Assembly: GCA_964415185.1 (NCBI GenBank)
Contig: CAYPZI010000058.1
Coordinates: 1-16,298 of the forward strand
Direction: 5' to 3'
From: CAYVBJ01 sp964415185
Lineage (GTDB): Bacteria; Bacteroidota; Rhodothermia; Balneolales; Balneolaceae
DNA length: 16,298 bases
The translations under genes and the position numbers were made by a program. Below the pieces are notes generated by a model, which saw only the letters and a list, made by a program, of their open reading frames with translations, was not told where the DNA came from and did no database searches. Positions 7,059-15,179 of this stretch are shown here, piece after piece; the first letter of the stretch is position 1; each line of letters begins with the position of its first letter.

Positions 7059-10000
7059 TTAATTCCCACCAAATAATTTTTTAACGGCATCGCCTACGTC
7101 TTTTTTCAGGAAATCTTTGAGTATATTTTCGATTATTTTTTCATCCGGGGCTACCTTGGGATCACTTGATGTGCCGGTTACCTTCAGAGGCAGCGCAATT
7201 TTGCCGTCGTCGCGGGTCATTGCATCGGCAGCCCTGTTTGAAACCACACTTGCGATGTCATTTTTAAACCTGGCCGGCAGAATCAAATTGGCGCTGTAAT
7301 TGACTCTTTCGGTAAGCAGATGCTGGTTGCCACTTAACTGAAGCCCGATCTGGTCGCTTGTGATATTGAAATTTTCAAATTTCAGAAGGGTATCTTCAAT
7401 TGCGTATTCGGCTTTAAAACTGTCGAGTGCCAGGTTTTCAAATTCGGGAGCTTTCAAAAGACGTGAAAGTCTTATCTGAAACGGATGTCCCTTCATCCTG
7501 GCTTTAGTCATGCCGAAATTGCCGGCCGCTTTTGTGGTACCGGGATCGGGAGTCAGGTAAACATCGAACTCGGTAAAGTAATCGACATCGGCACTGAAGT
7601 TGCCGGAAAGATAGTTGTGCATTTCGTTTTCCACGCCGAGAAAGTTCATATCCCTGAAAAAGGACGAGGCCTCCAGGCTGTCCAGGCTGCCGGTGAACTG
7701 CATGTCGGTTCGTTCCGGGTTTTCGGCATTCCAGACCATGTTGCCTTTAACTTTTCCGTTAAAGAGGTTTGCGGATGACTCCTCAAGTACAATTTCATCA
7801 GGAGTAATGCGGCCTTTGCCACTGACGTTGGTCACCGGCAGATCAAAAAAGATCAGCGAATCAATTTGAGCTGTAATGGTTGAAACCATTTTCGGAAGTT
7901 CGATCGGTATCGGCTCCTCTTCGGTTTCGGCTTCCCAATCGATCATCTCATCCATATTTAAAACTTTGCTTTTGTAACTGCCGGTTAGTGTGGGCATTGT
8001 AGCTTCTGTTTCATGTTCCTGCAAAAAGCCGAGGTAATTTTGAAGGCGTCCATCGATATTGATATCGGAAGAACCGTAATTCATGGTAAACGATTCGAGG
8101 GTCATCGAATTTGGTGATACGGTCAGTTTTCCGTTTAATCCGGTAACCGGCAGGGCAAGAGAATCGCCCGAGGCACTTGCGTTTTGCACTTCAAGCAATC
8201 CGTTCAATTCAAGTTGCTGCGGATCACCTGCCGGGCCTTTGGCTGCCAAATCCAGATTTACACTTCCATCGAGCTGATTGATCCACGGTTCGAGAGAATA
8301 GTATGCCGATACATCACTTAGCTGAGCATCACCTTTTATTTTTACGTCGAAAACAGGATCCTCACTCAGATAGTTGCGAATATCGCCGTTCATCTGCAGA
8401 TTATTCTCTCCTGTTTTAAACCTGGCTTCATCAAGGGTGAGCAGGGTGCCGTTCAGGGTAGCCAGTAATGTAACATCTTCGAAAGGCTTTCCGATTGATT
8501 TGTGAGAAAAGTAGCCGTTACTGAATTCAATTCTGCTGTCTCTTAACGTATTTTCAATCCGGTCGAAATCGGCTTTGCCTTTAAATGAAGCTGTGGCATC
8601 AAGGTTACCTCTCATTTCGAGCGTATCTTCATCAATCGGGTAAAAATCTTTGATGGTGGCAAGATCAAAATCAAGATTGGCGGTAATGTCAAAAGTGCGG
8701 TTTTCTTCATCCAGCGGTTTTACAATATCACCTGACATGCTGAAGTTGTTGCCGGCGGCACTGAGCCCGGCACTTTCGATCCGTACAAGTTTTTCATCGG
8801 CCTGTACAACCGCATTGATATTCTGAATGGCTTCGGGTACATCACGATACTTGATGTAGCCATTGCTGATTGAGAAATCTGAAGCAATCGAAAAGTTTTG
8901 TGGCTGGTCTGCACGTCCGTTTGCATTCGCCTTTAGTGACAAGAGGCCCCTGAGCTCTTCGATACCATCTTCTTCAATCGGGTAGAAACTGCTTACAGTT
9001 GCCAGGTTAATCTCCCCGTTTGCCTGAAGCTCAAAGGAAGCATCGTCTTCAAGTGGATCAGTAATTTGCATGTTCCCCTGCATCCGGTTTTCGCCGGCCG
9101 TAGCCTGGAGCTCACTGATGTTGATCAGGTCATTGGATGCATCCACAATTAATTTGATATCACTGATAGCTTCAGGAAGATCCGGGTTTTTCAGGTAGCC
9201 GTCATTAACTTCCATTTTAAAATTGAAGCGGGGTATTTCTTCTTCAGAAACGGCACCGGTAACGGAACCGTCAAGTACCATGGATCCGCGTGTTTCAAGT
9301 CCCCTGAGATACTCTTCATACTCGGGAGGAGCGAGGCCCAGCAGTTCGCTGAAATTTTGTGAGCTGGAACTGAACTTCAGGTCAATCATGGGCGCATCGG
9401 AACTCCATTCCGAAATTTCACCGGAGAGATTGAGAGAAAAACCCCTTACCGAAAGGGTCGACTCACTAATTGAAATAAGTTCCCTGGCTGCATCTATTAC
9501 AGAACTTTGCTGCAGTTTAAGTGAAAGATTGTCAACCACTGTTTTTCCGCCGCTGATATAATTGAGCGACTCAAGATCTGCCGATATTGTCGATTCGATG
9601 AGCTCATCAAAAGCAAATGAGATATCAGCGTCCAGGTTTTCAAGCTTTATATTTGTCGTATCCGGTTGGCTGTCATAATTGATATTGGCTCCCCTGAGTG
9701 TGAATTCCGGGATTGTTACGGCCATAGCCTGTTGTTCTTCCGGAGCCTCCTCCGGTTCCTCTCCGATGTCAAGTAAAAAATCGATATTCGTAGCTTGGTC
9801 CGGGTACACAATGTAGTTGATATCGGGGTTTATCAATTGAAGCTCGCTGATGGAAAGGTCTCCCGAAATCAGCGGGAATATTTTGACGGCAACAATCAGT
9901 TCATCAAGCTTTGCCACGTGCGGTTCTTCGGGAGTGCTGCCCGGCAGATTCATGTTTTGAATGCTGACTCCGAACTGCGGGAAGGTCCTGAAAAAAGTAA

Positions 10001-10160
10001 GTGACATGGATTCAACTTCAACTTCACGCCCGATGGTTTCATTTACCTGGGGAATGATCATGTTTTGCAGCCTGTCGTCAGTGAAATAGAGATTTAATCC
10101 GATCAGGATTACGGTAAAGAAAATGACGATTCCAGCTAAAATTTTGAGAAATGTTTTCAT
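7059..10160 (-). CDS. AsmA-like envelope protein with tandem internal repeats
   Basis: This 1033-residue protein has one N-terminal membrane helix (about 5-24) and a large periplasmic beta-rich body. The start (MKTFLKILAG, helix, then LNLYF and a segment with INET/REVEVESMSLTFFRTFPQ) is the AsmA N-terminal domain, in which the 'sFFPSLGV'-like motif appears as FRTFPQFGVSI. The middle contains four tandem units about 113 residues long. Their NGY-type openings have Gly at 321, 434 and 549 and a weaker fourth near 661. The FYPI-type motif recurs at 392, 506 and (YYSL) 620. A C-terminal AsmA-type segment (about 870-1000) ends in an amphipathic Lys-rich helix (about 1008-1030). AsmA/TamB/YhdP relatives form grooved bridges that help move phospholipid to the outer membrane; a similar job is inferred here. 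The start is ATG after AT-rich DNA, with no Shine-Dalgarno sequence. lgt follows 57 bp downstream, probably in one transcript. Confidence 0.87.
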   Translation of the reverse strand: MKTFLKILAGIVIFFTVILIGLNLYFTDDRLQNMIIPQVNETIGREVEVESMSLTFFRTFPQFGVSIQNMNLPGSTPEEPHVAKLDELIVAVKIFPLISGDLSISELQLINPDINYIVYPDQATNIDFLLDIGEEPEEAPEEQQAMAVTIPEFTLRGANINYDSQPDTTNIKLENLDADISFAFDELIESTISADLESLNYISGGKTVVDNLSLKLQQSSVIDAARELISISESTLSVRGFSLNLSGEISEWSSDAPMIDLKFSSSSQNFSELLGLAPPEYEEYLRGLETRGSMVLDGSVTGAVSEEEIPRFNFKMEVNDGYLKNPDLPEAISDIKLIVDASNDLINISELQATAGENRMQGNMQITDPLEDDASFELQANGEINLATVSSFYPIEEDGIEELRGLLSLKANANGRADQPQNFSIASDFSISNGYIKYRDVPEAIQNINAVVQADEKLVRIESAGLSAAGNNFSMSGDIVKPLDEENRTFDITANLDFDLATIKDFYPIDEDTLEMRGNLDATASFKGKADFDRIENTLRDSRIEFSNGYFSHKSIGKPFEDVTLLATLNGTLLTLDEARFKTGENNLQMNGDIRNYLSEDPVFDVKIKGDAQLSDVSAYYSLEPWINQLDGSVNLDLAAKGPAGDPQQLELNGLLEVQNASASGDSLALPVTGLNGKLTVSPNSMTLESFTMNYGSSDINIDGRLQNYLGFLQEHETEATMPTLTGSYKSKVLNMDEMIDWEAETEEEPIPIELPKMVSTITAQIDSLIFFDLPVTNVSGKGRITPDEIVLEESSANLFNGKVKGNMVWNAENPERTDMQFTGSLDSLEASSFFRDMNFLGVENEMHNYLSGNFSADVDYFTEFDVYLTPDPGTTKAAGNFGMTKARMKGHPFQIRLSRLLKAPEFENLALDSFKAEYAIEDTLLKFENFNITSDQIGLQLSGNQHLLTERVNYSANLILPARFKNDIASVVSNRAADAMTRDDGKIALPLKVTGTSSDPKVAPDEKIIENILKDFLKKDVGDAVKKLFGGN

Positions 10161-10713
10161 GGGTTTATCACGTTTTTAAAATGTATTTCTGAAAAATAAA
10201 AAGAATCCTGCAGAGCTGTGTAAAGAATTAAATAACAAATTGATACACAATTATTTATCTCAAAAACTATAAATACAATCCACATCCTGATTAGCAAACA
10301 TTTTTTAGGTACATTTCATTGCAAAATAGCGATAGTGAGCTTAGCCGGAACAATTCAAGGGATCACATTGTATTCATAACTATTGAATTCCTGAAACGAT
10401 ATTTTCGGAACTCCCGACTTAACGTAAAAGTTCAAGTCGCGATTTTGTAGTTGTATCAGGTTTGTACCGGATGCGTTTGTTCGTTGTGTGTGGTCTGTGG
10501 TCTGTGGTCTGTGGTCTGTTGTTTGTTGTTTGTGGTCAAGCTAATCCAGGGATTGACAACAACTAACAACCAACAACTAACAAATGACAAAAATGACTTT
10601 CTGTTTTACGAAACAATCTATGTAACCTCTTGTTTTTTTATAATGGAGACATGAGTTCTGATTTTAGCGAGGGACAGATAGTGTCATGTCAATAAATACC
10701 TGTCAGATTTCAG
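10161..10713. other. 553-bp gene-free gap
   Basis: No credible gene was found between the AsmA start and the M20 amidohydrolase stop. The left part (10161-10310) is AT-rich and should carry the AsmA promoter, but no convincing promoter pair could be assigned. A small dyad CGACTT (10415-10420)/AAGTCG (10434-10439) follows. The 7-bp repeat array occupies 10489-10588. Farther right, GACATGA (10648-10654) is complementary to TCATGTC (10684-10690) with a 29-nt loop, 23 bp before the amidohydrolase stop codon. No intrinsic terminator with a clear U-tract was seen. Confidence 0.6.
10489..10588. repeat. 7-bp tandem repeat TGTGGTC with an approximately complementary second arm
   Basis: Seven contiguous 7-bp units fill 10489-10537: four TGTGGTC, two TGTTGTT and a final TGTGGTC. 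After a spacer, 10554-10588 holds five 7-bp units in the complementary sense (TGACAAC, AACTAAC, AACCAAC, AACTAAC, AAATGAC). The arms pair imperfectly: GTCAA (10535-10539) with TTGAC (10553-10557) closes a 13-nt loop, and pairing continues outward for about 25 bp with scattered mismatches. One strand of each arm is nearly all G/T and the other all A/C. Unit length and inverted arrangement rule out CRISPR. It looks like a slipped-strand microsatellite inside a long degenerate palindrome. Confidence 0.8.
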
Positions 10714-12021
10714 CTATTGCTTTTTTGCCTTTTCGAAAAAATCAAGAGCGAGGCGGCTGTATGCCTTTACACCGGTAATCATCCCGCTTTCATCAATGAA
10801 AAAATCGGGGGTGTGGTGTCCCGCAGCGTCTTCCGGGTTTTTGCCGGAAGGAAGTCCGCCCACAAAAATATAGAGGCCGGGTATTTCTTTTTGAAAGAAT
10901 GAAAAGTCCTCGGCTCCTGTAATAGCCGGAACCAGAACCAGCTCTTCAGATACATCTTCGAGTGTTGGAATCATCATATCTGTGAGCGCTACGTCATTGT
11001 AGGTGATGGGATAGCCGTCATTGATAGTCAAAACCGCTTCTGCACCATTGCTTTTGGCAGTGTGTTCAACGATGGTTTCAAGCCGTTTAAAAATAAGCTG
11101 ACGCATATCTTCATCCAGTGCCCGGATAGTACCTTCCATAAAAACACTCTCCGGAATGATATTGCTTCTGACCCCGCCTTCAAAAACACCCACTGTTACC
11201 ACGGCTGCCTGCTCGGTAAGCGGCATGCTGCGGCTTACAATGGTCTGTATGTTGTTAACGATTTGTGCACCGGTAACAATAGGGTCAACACCGGTCCATG
11301 GCCTTGAACCGTGAGCCTGTTTTCCTTTTATATCAATGGTAAAACTGTTCACACTGGCCATGATTCCCTCGGGCCTGTATTCAATTGTGCCGACAGGGGT
11401 GTCGTCCGAAATATGGATACCAAAAATGGCGTCTACATCAGGATTCTTTAGTACACCTTCTTTTACCATTAATTCAGCCCCGCCTTCCTCGCCTACGGGA
11501 GCCCCTTCTTCGGCTGGTTGAAAAATAAATTTGATCGTACCGTTTAACTCATCTTTCAATTCCGTTAAAATTTTAGCAGCACCCATCAGCATGGCAATGT
11601 GGGTATCGTGTCCGCACGCATGCATTACCGGTACCTCTTCGCCTCTGTACACCCCCGTAGTGGTCGAAGCAAATGCAAGCGGTGTCCGCTCTTTCACAGG
11701 CAGGGCATCAATATCTGCCCGCAGAGCAACAACCGGCCCCTGTTTTGCCCCTTTTAAAATTCCTACCACACCCGTATGGGCAACACCTGTCTGAACATCC
11801 AGCCCGAGTGATTTCAAATACTCGGCAATAAAATTTCCTGTTTCAAATTCACGGTTCGAAAGTTCAGGGTTCTGATGAAAATGACGCCTCCATTCGATGA
11901 CTTCATCTTCAATTTCAAGGGCTCGGTTCTCAATATAACTGTTAATTTCGGTTATTTGAGAGTAGAGGTTAAATGGCACGAAAAGAAAAAAGAGGAGGGA
12001 GGCAAGTTTAACTTTATTCAT
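10714..12021 (-). CDS. M20 family amidohydrolase / metallopeptidase, exported
   Basis: This 435-residue protein belongs to the M20D branch (amidohydrolases such as hippurate, N-acyl-amino-acid and IAA-amino-acid hydrolases), which removes an acyl or aminoacyl group with two metal ions. The expected ligands are present: Cys136 and His138 in HACGHDTH, Glu171/Glu172 in PAEEG, His203 in FGIH, and the His pair 402-403 in GHHTPDF. His237 in KQAHGSRPW lies in the dimerisation lid domain and corresponds to the catalytic-site His donated across the dimer. The N-terminus is a Sec signal peptide (hydrophobic core at 5-19, probable cleavage after LYS at 19-21, leaving Gln), so the enzyme acts in the periplasm or outside. 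It starts 39 bp after the SPOR lipoprotein gene and is likely the last gene of that run. The exact acyl substrate cannot be predicted. Confidence 0.9.
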   Translation of the reverse strand: MNKVKLASLLFFLFVPFNLYSQITEINSYIENRALEIEDEVIEWRRHFHQNPELSNREFETGNFIAEYLKSLGLDVQTGVAHTGVVGILKGAKQGPVVALRADIDALPVKERTPLAFASTTTGVYRGEEVPVMHACGHDTHIAMLMGAAKILTELKDELNGTIKFIFQPAEEGAPVGEEGGAELMVKEGVLKNPDVDAIFGIHISDDTPVGTIEYRPEGIMASVNSFTIDIKGKQAHGSRPWTGVDPIVTGAQIVNNIQTIVSRSMPLTEQAAVVTVGVFEGGVRSNIIPESVFMEGTIRALDEDMRQLIFKRLETIVEHTAKSNGAEAVLTINDGYPITYNDVALTDMMIPTLEDVSEELVLVPAITGAEDFSFFQKEIPGLYIFVGGLPSGKNPEDAAGHHTPDFFIDESGMITGVKAYSRLALDFFEKAKKQ

Positions 12022-12060
12022 AATCAGGAATTTAAATTTGGATAATGAAAAATGCAGGAA

Positions 12061-12621
12061 CTATTTATTTATATCAATTTTTATTGAATCGGCAGGAACC
12101 CGCTCAGGTTCGATGCGGTCGTGGACAACCCATGCATCCGGGTAGCGCCGCTTCAGGTAACGCGACAACTCAATGGCCCGGCTTCTGTCGCTGAAGTCGC
12201 CTACATGAACGCGGTAATAGGGCTGATGGAAAAAAATGTATGATCTCGGCACATAATCGCTGAAAGTTGTATCCGCCCAAACTCTGAAATTGCTTTGAAC
12301 GGAATCGGCCAGAGTGATATCGCGTGTTGAAAGAATTTGTACCCGATAACCGGCATAAATATCTTTTTCCTTCTCTTTGAATTCGATCTCTTCAAGAAAC
12401 GCTTCAGGCATGTCATGGCTTCTTGTAATGTAGGAATCGGAGAGCTTGCTTCTCGAAGTTTCCAGCAGTTCTGCAAATGCAGCCGATTCATCATCGCTGA
12501 TGTCACCCGGTTCCTGTTCACTTTCAACGGAAGGATCATCCTTCTCAACCTGTTTTTCTGTTGTAGAACAGGCTGAAATCAAAAGAATAAAAGAAATTAT
12601 AAGCAGCGGATAAAATTTCAT
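12061..12621 (-). CDS. SPOR domain-containing lipoprotein
   Basis: The product is a 186-residue small lipoprotein. The N-terminal 18 residues are a lipoprotein signal with lipobox ISAC ending in Cys18. An acidic low-complexity linker follows (about 22-50, rich in Glu, Asp and Ser), then a short charged helix (about 55-88). A SPOR domain spans about 91-168, with the typical opening YRVQILSTRD and the second repeat YYRVHVGDFSDRSRA ending near residue 168. SPOR domains bind glycan strands stripped of stem peptides and bring proteins to division sites or septal peptidoglycan. This protein has no enzyme domain, so a binding or structural role is likely. It starts 16 bp after the half-length ALDH gene stop and lies 39 bp before the M20 gene, which suggests one transcript although the functions seem unrelated. 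The start codon has no Shine-Dalgarno sequence. Confidence 0.85.
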   Translation of the reverse strand: MKFYPLLIISFILLISACSTTEKQVEKDDPSVESEQEPGDISDDESAAFAELLETSRSKLSDSYITRSHDMPEAFLEEIEFKEKEKDIYAGYRVQILSTRDITLADSVQSNFRVWADTTFSDYVPRSYIFFHQPYYRVHVGDFSDRSRAIELSRYLKRRYPDAWVVHDRIEPERVPADSIKIDINK

Positions 12622-12637
12622 GTGATGTAGAATTCAG

Positions 12638-13501
12638 TTAATATCCAACGGGATGCCAGGTTGTTTTGATTTCCTGAAACTCCATAAGAAGGTACGGGTC
12701 TGCCGTATCGCCATCCGAAATTCGATCAGGATCTATGTGAGCAACCCGTTTTATATTTAGAGCCGCATTCTCATCAATTTGTTTCCGGTAATCCTGATTT
12801 TCCAAGGCATCCAGTATGGCGTTTACATCCATGTGTGACGTGAAATGTTGAGTGAGTTCGTCCCTGAACCCGGTCAGGATGTTAACCACGCCGCCCGGCA
12901 CGTCGGATGAATGCATTACTTCAGCGAAACTGATGGCAGGCAGCGGATTTGATTCCGAGGCATGAACTACACAGACATTCCCTCCGGTTATAATGGGAGC
13001 TACAAGCGAGACAACACCAAGCAGGGGCAGGCGGCCGGGTGCCAGTATGGATACGACCCCGGTGGGTTCGGGCTGACTGAAGTTAAAATGTGAACTTGCC
13101 ACAGGGTTTACGGAGCCGAATACCTGCTGGTATTTATCACTCCAGCCGGCAAAATAAACCAGAAGGTCGATTGACTTCTCAACCTCCTGCCTGGCCTGCC
13201 CGGTTTTTACACCGCTCCTCTCCAGTTCGGCAACAAACTGGCCTTTCCGGCCTTCAAGCATCTCGGAAATTCTGTACAGTACTTGCCCGCGGTTATAGGC
13301 ACTGCGTGATGCCCATCCGTCAAAAGCCTGGCGAGCGGCAACCATTGCATTCCTGAAATCTTTCCGGGTACATCGGCAGGCATTTGCAATAACCACATCC
13401 TTTGGGCCGGCCACCTTATATGTTCTTTCAGATTCGCTTCTCGGGAATTTCCCCCCCACATAGGTTTTGTAGGTTTTTAAAACTTCAACTCTTTTTGACA
13501 T
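12638..13501 (-). CDS. Half-length aldehyde dehydrogenase-like protein lacking catalytic residues
   Basis: This 287-residue protein aligns with the N-terminal half of the upstream full-length ALDH: YVGGKF at the start, FAGWSDK near 117 against YAGWADK, then the GVVSILAPGRLPLL stretch against GVCGQIIPWNFPLL, and VPGGVVNILTG against LPEGVVNIITG. The active centre is gone. The oxyanion-hole Asn is Arg157, the cofactor-binding Lys is His180, the Rossmann GSTEVG loop is missing, and the chain ends before the catalytic Glu and Cys regions. It is not a random truncation: the last 40 residues form a distinct tail with LLMEFQEIKTTWHPVGY, and the frame is clean. Enzymatic activity is very unlikely. A structural or regulatory partner of the neighbouring ALDH is inferred. 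Similar short ALDH genes beside deoC and a full ALDH exist in other phyla, from memory. It lies 83 bp after the ALDH stop. Confidence 0.85.
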   Translation of the reverse strand: MSKRVEVLKTYKTYVGGKFPRSESERTYKVAGPKDVVIANACRCTRKDFRNAMVAARQAFDGWASRSAYNRGQVLYRISEMLEGRKGQFVAELERSGVKTGQARQEVEKSIDLLVYFAGWSDKYQQVFGSVNPVASSHFNFSQPEPTGVVSILAPGRLPLLGVVSLVAPIITGGNVCVVHASESNPLPAISFAEVMHSSDVPGGVVNILTGFRDELTQHFTSHMDVNAILDALENQDYRKQIDENAALNIKRVAHIDPDRISDGDTADPYLLMEFQEIKTTWHPVGY

Positions 13502-13553
13502 GATATACTTTGTGATTTCGCTTTAAATAACTTTAAGTGTTGTGTGCTGAATT

Positions 13554-13568
13554 TTTAGTTCAACTAAA
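13554..13568. promoter_or_regulatory. 15-bp palindrome TTTAGTT-C-AACTAAA before the half-length ALDH gene
   Basis: A perfect 7-1-7 inverted repeat sits in the 83-bp gap, 52 bp upstream of the half-length ALDH start and 16 bp downstream of the full ALDH stop. Read on the minus strand it contains TTTAGTTGAA, which also occurs on the plus strand at 16104-16113, just upstream of deoC. The symmetry suits a dimeric repressor, and the absence of GC-rich pairs and of a U-tract argues against a terminator. No regulator gene is visible nearby. Confidence 0.4.
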
Positions 13569-13584
13569 CAAATAAAACTGAAAA

Positions 13585-15123
13585 TTAAGAACCTAACCTG
13601 ACATACGGATACAACCCGTGGAGGCCGCCTTCTCTTCCAACACCGCTTTCTTTGTAACCGCCGAACGGTGAGGTCGGATCAAATTTATTAAATGTGTTTG
13701 ACCAGATTACACCTGAGCGAATCTTTGACCCGGTCTTGAATATTTTTGCTCCTTTATCCGTCCACACACCGCCCGACAATCCGTAGGGCGTGTTGTTTGC
13801 TTTTTCAATGGCTTCATCTGCAGTGCGGAATGTTTGAATTGTAAGCACCGGCCCGAAAATCTCTTCCTGCACCACACGGCTCGATTGAGATACATTGGTG
13901 AAAAGGGTGGGTTTGCAAAAATACCCCCGATCGGGAAGCTCACAGGAGCTTTGGTAAATACCGGCACCATTATTGGCGCCGATCTCGAGATATTCATGGA
14001 TCTTATCGAACTGCTGTTTGGAGTTAATAGCGCCGATATCTGTATTTTTATCCAGCGGATCGCCCACAATCAGTGTTTCCATCCTGAATTTCAGTTTTTC
14101 AATTAATTCATCTGCTATGCCTTCCTGTACAAAAAGCCTTGAACCCGCACAGCAAACATGCCCCTGGTTAAAGAAAATGGCATTAATGATTCCCTCGACA
14201 GCCTGGTCGACAGAAGCATCCTCGAACACGATATTGGCTCCCTTGCCGCCGAGTTCGAGGGTATATTTTTTATCTGTGCCTGCGAGAGACTTTTGTATGA
14301 TTTTTCCTACTTCGGTGGAACCTGTAAAAGCGATTTTGTCAACGTCAGGATGATTTACAATTTCGGCACCTGTTTGACCCGCACCTGTTATGATGTTCAC
14401 CACTCCCTCGGGCAGGCCGGCATCCATACAGATTTCCGCAAATTTAAGGGCGGTAACCGGGGTCGTTTCAGCCGGTTTCAGCACCACAGTGTTACCGGTA
14501 GCAAGGGCAGGAGCTATTTTCCATGCAAGCATTAACAGCGGGAAGTTCCAGGGGATGATTTGTCCGCACACCCCGAGCGGTTCAGCTTTTCTGCCGGGAA
14601 ATGCATACCGGAGCTTGTCGGCCCAGCCGGCGTAGTAGAAAAAATGGGCTGCCGCGAGCGGTACATCCACATCGCGCGATTCGCGGACCGGCTTGCCTCC
14701 GTCAATCGATTCAATCACGGCAAACTCCCTGGCTCGTTCCTGGATCATTCTTGCGAGGCGAAATATGTATTTGCCTCTTTCTTGAGCCGGCATTTTCGAC
14801 CAGGTTTTTTCGTAAGCTTTCCGGGCGGATTTTACGGCGAGATCCACATCTTCTCCTGTGGCTTCACCATATTCCGTGACAATTTCTTCGGTTGCGGGAT
14901 TGATACTCTTCAACGAGCGCCCCTTCACAGGTTCACAAAATTTACCCCCGATGAATAAACCGTATCGGTCTTTTATCTCAACATGATCACTGCTTTCCGG
15001 TGCATCACTGTAACTCCAAAAGGAATTAAAATCCAGTTTCAGGTCACTATTGGGAGAAACCGGCTTGCCTGAGCCGTTGGTTGGTTGTTTACTCTGAGCT
15101 TCGGTTTTGGTTTGTTCCGGCAT
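13585..15123 (-). CDS. NAD(P)-dependent aldehyde dehydrogenase, full length
   Basis: This 512-residue cytoplasmic ALDH oxidises an aldehyde to the acid. All key sites are present: oxyanion-hole Asn193 in PWNFP, cofactor Lys216 in VVLKPAE, Rossmann loop GSTEVG at 268-273, general base Glu290 in LELGGK, nucleophile Cys324 in GHVCCAG, and Glu421 in EEIFGPV. A low-complexity N-terminal extension of about 50 residues (Gln, Ser, Pro, Asp) precedes the usual fold, which begins at YGLFIGGKF. The C-terminus GGLHGLYPYVRLGS replaces the usual oligomerisation tail but keeps the GREGG turn. It lies 56 bp after deoC, so acetaldehyde released by DeoC is the most likely substrate, giving acetate and NADH. 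The next gene is its catalytically dead half-length paralogue. Start is ATG at 15121-15123 after an AT-rich leader. Confidence 0.93.
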   Translation of the reverse strand: MPEQTKTEAQSKQPTNGSGKPVSPNSDLKLDFNSFWSYSDAPESSDHVEIKDRYGLFIGGKFCEPVKGRSLKSINPATEEIVTEYGEATGEDVDLAVKSARKAYEKTWSKMPAQERGKYIFRLARMIQERAREFAVIESIDGGKPVRESRDVDVPLAAAHFFYYAGWADKLRYAFPGRKAEPLGVCGQIIPWNFPLLMLAWKIAPALATGNTVVLKPAETTPVTALKFAEICMDAGLPEGVVNIITGAGQTGAEIVNHPDVDKIAFTGSTEVGKIIQKSLAGTDKKYTLELGGKGANIVFEDASVDQAVEGIINAIFFNQGHVCCAGSRLFVQEGIADELIEKLKFRMETLIVGDPLDKNTDIGAINSKQQFDKIHEYLEIGANNGAGIYQSSCELPDRGYFCKPTLFTNVSQSSRVVQEEIFGPVLTIQTFRTADEAIEKANNTPYGLSGGVWTDKGAKIFKTGSKIRSGVIWSNTFNKFDPTSPFGGYKESGVGREGGLHGLYPYVRLGS

Positions 15124-15142
15124 AATGAAAAAATGTTATTTT

Positions 15143-15157
15143 CTGAATCAGATTCAG
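15143..15157. promoter_or_regulatory. 15-bp palindrome CTGAATC-A-GATTCAG before the ALDH gene
   Basis: This perfect 7-1-7 inverted repeat lies in the 56-bp gap between the deoC stop and the ALDH start, 19 bp upstream of the ALDH ATG on the minus strand. It could be an operator or a small mRNA hairpin that affects translation of the ALDH. It is not the same sequence as the palindrome at 13554-13568, so a single regulator for both is not implied. Confidence 0.4.
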
Positions 15158-15179
15158 TGGTTTAATGATCAAACGGATA

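Noticed and set aside
7117..10004. Several plus-strand open frames inside the AsmA gene
   Set aside because: They are antisense shadows of a long, clearly coding frame and show no domain or start signal.
10319..10450. Open frame with a TTG start in the large gap, containing an FLKRYFRN-like stretch
   Set aside because: Only 43 codons, no ATG, no recognised motif and no neighbour support. Frames this long arise by chance in AT-moderate DNA, and a transposase remnant could not be shown.
10489..10537. Possible CRISPR array
   Set aside because: Units are 7 bp with no spacers, there are no cas genes, and the repeat continues as a tandem microsatellite.
10451..10654. Plus-strand 67-codon open frame rich in Cys, Val and Trp
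   Set aside because: It is produced by reading the TGTGGTC repeat, so its composition reflects the microsatellite. It shows no start signal or protein-like pattern.
12638..13501. Half-ALDH as a frameshifted pseudogene
   Set aside because: The frame is intact with no remnant of the missing C-terminal half downstream; the SPOR gene starts within 16 bp. The distinct tail also argues for a real protein family.
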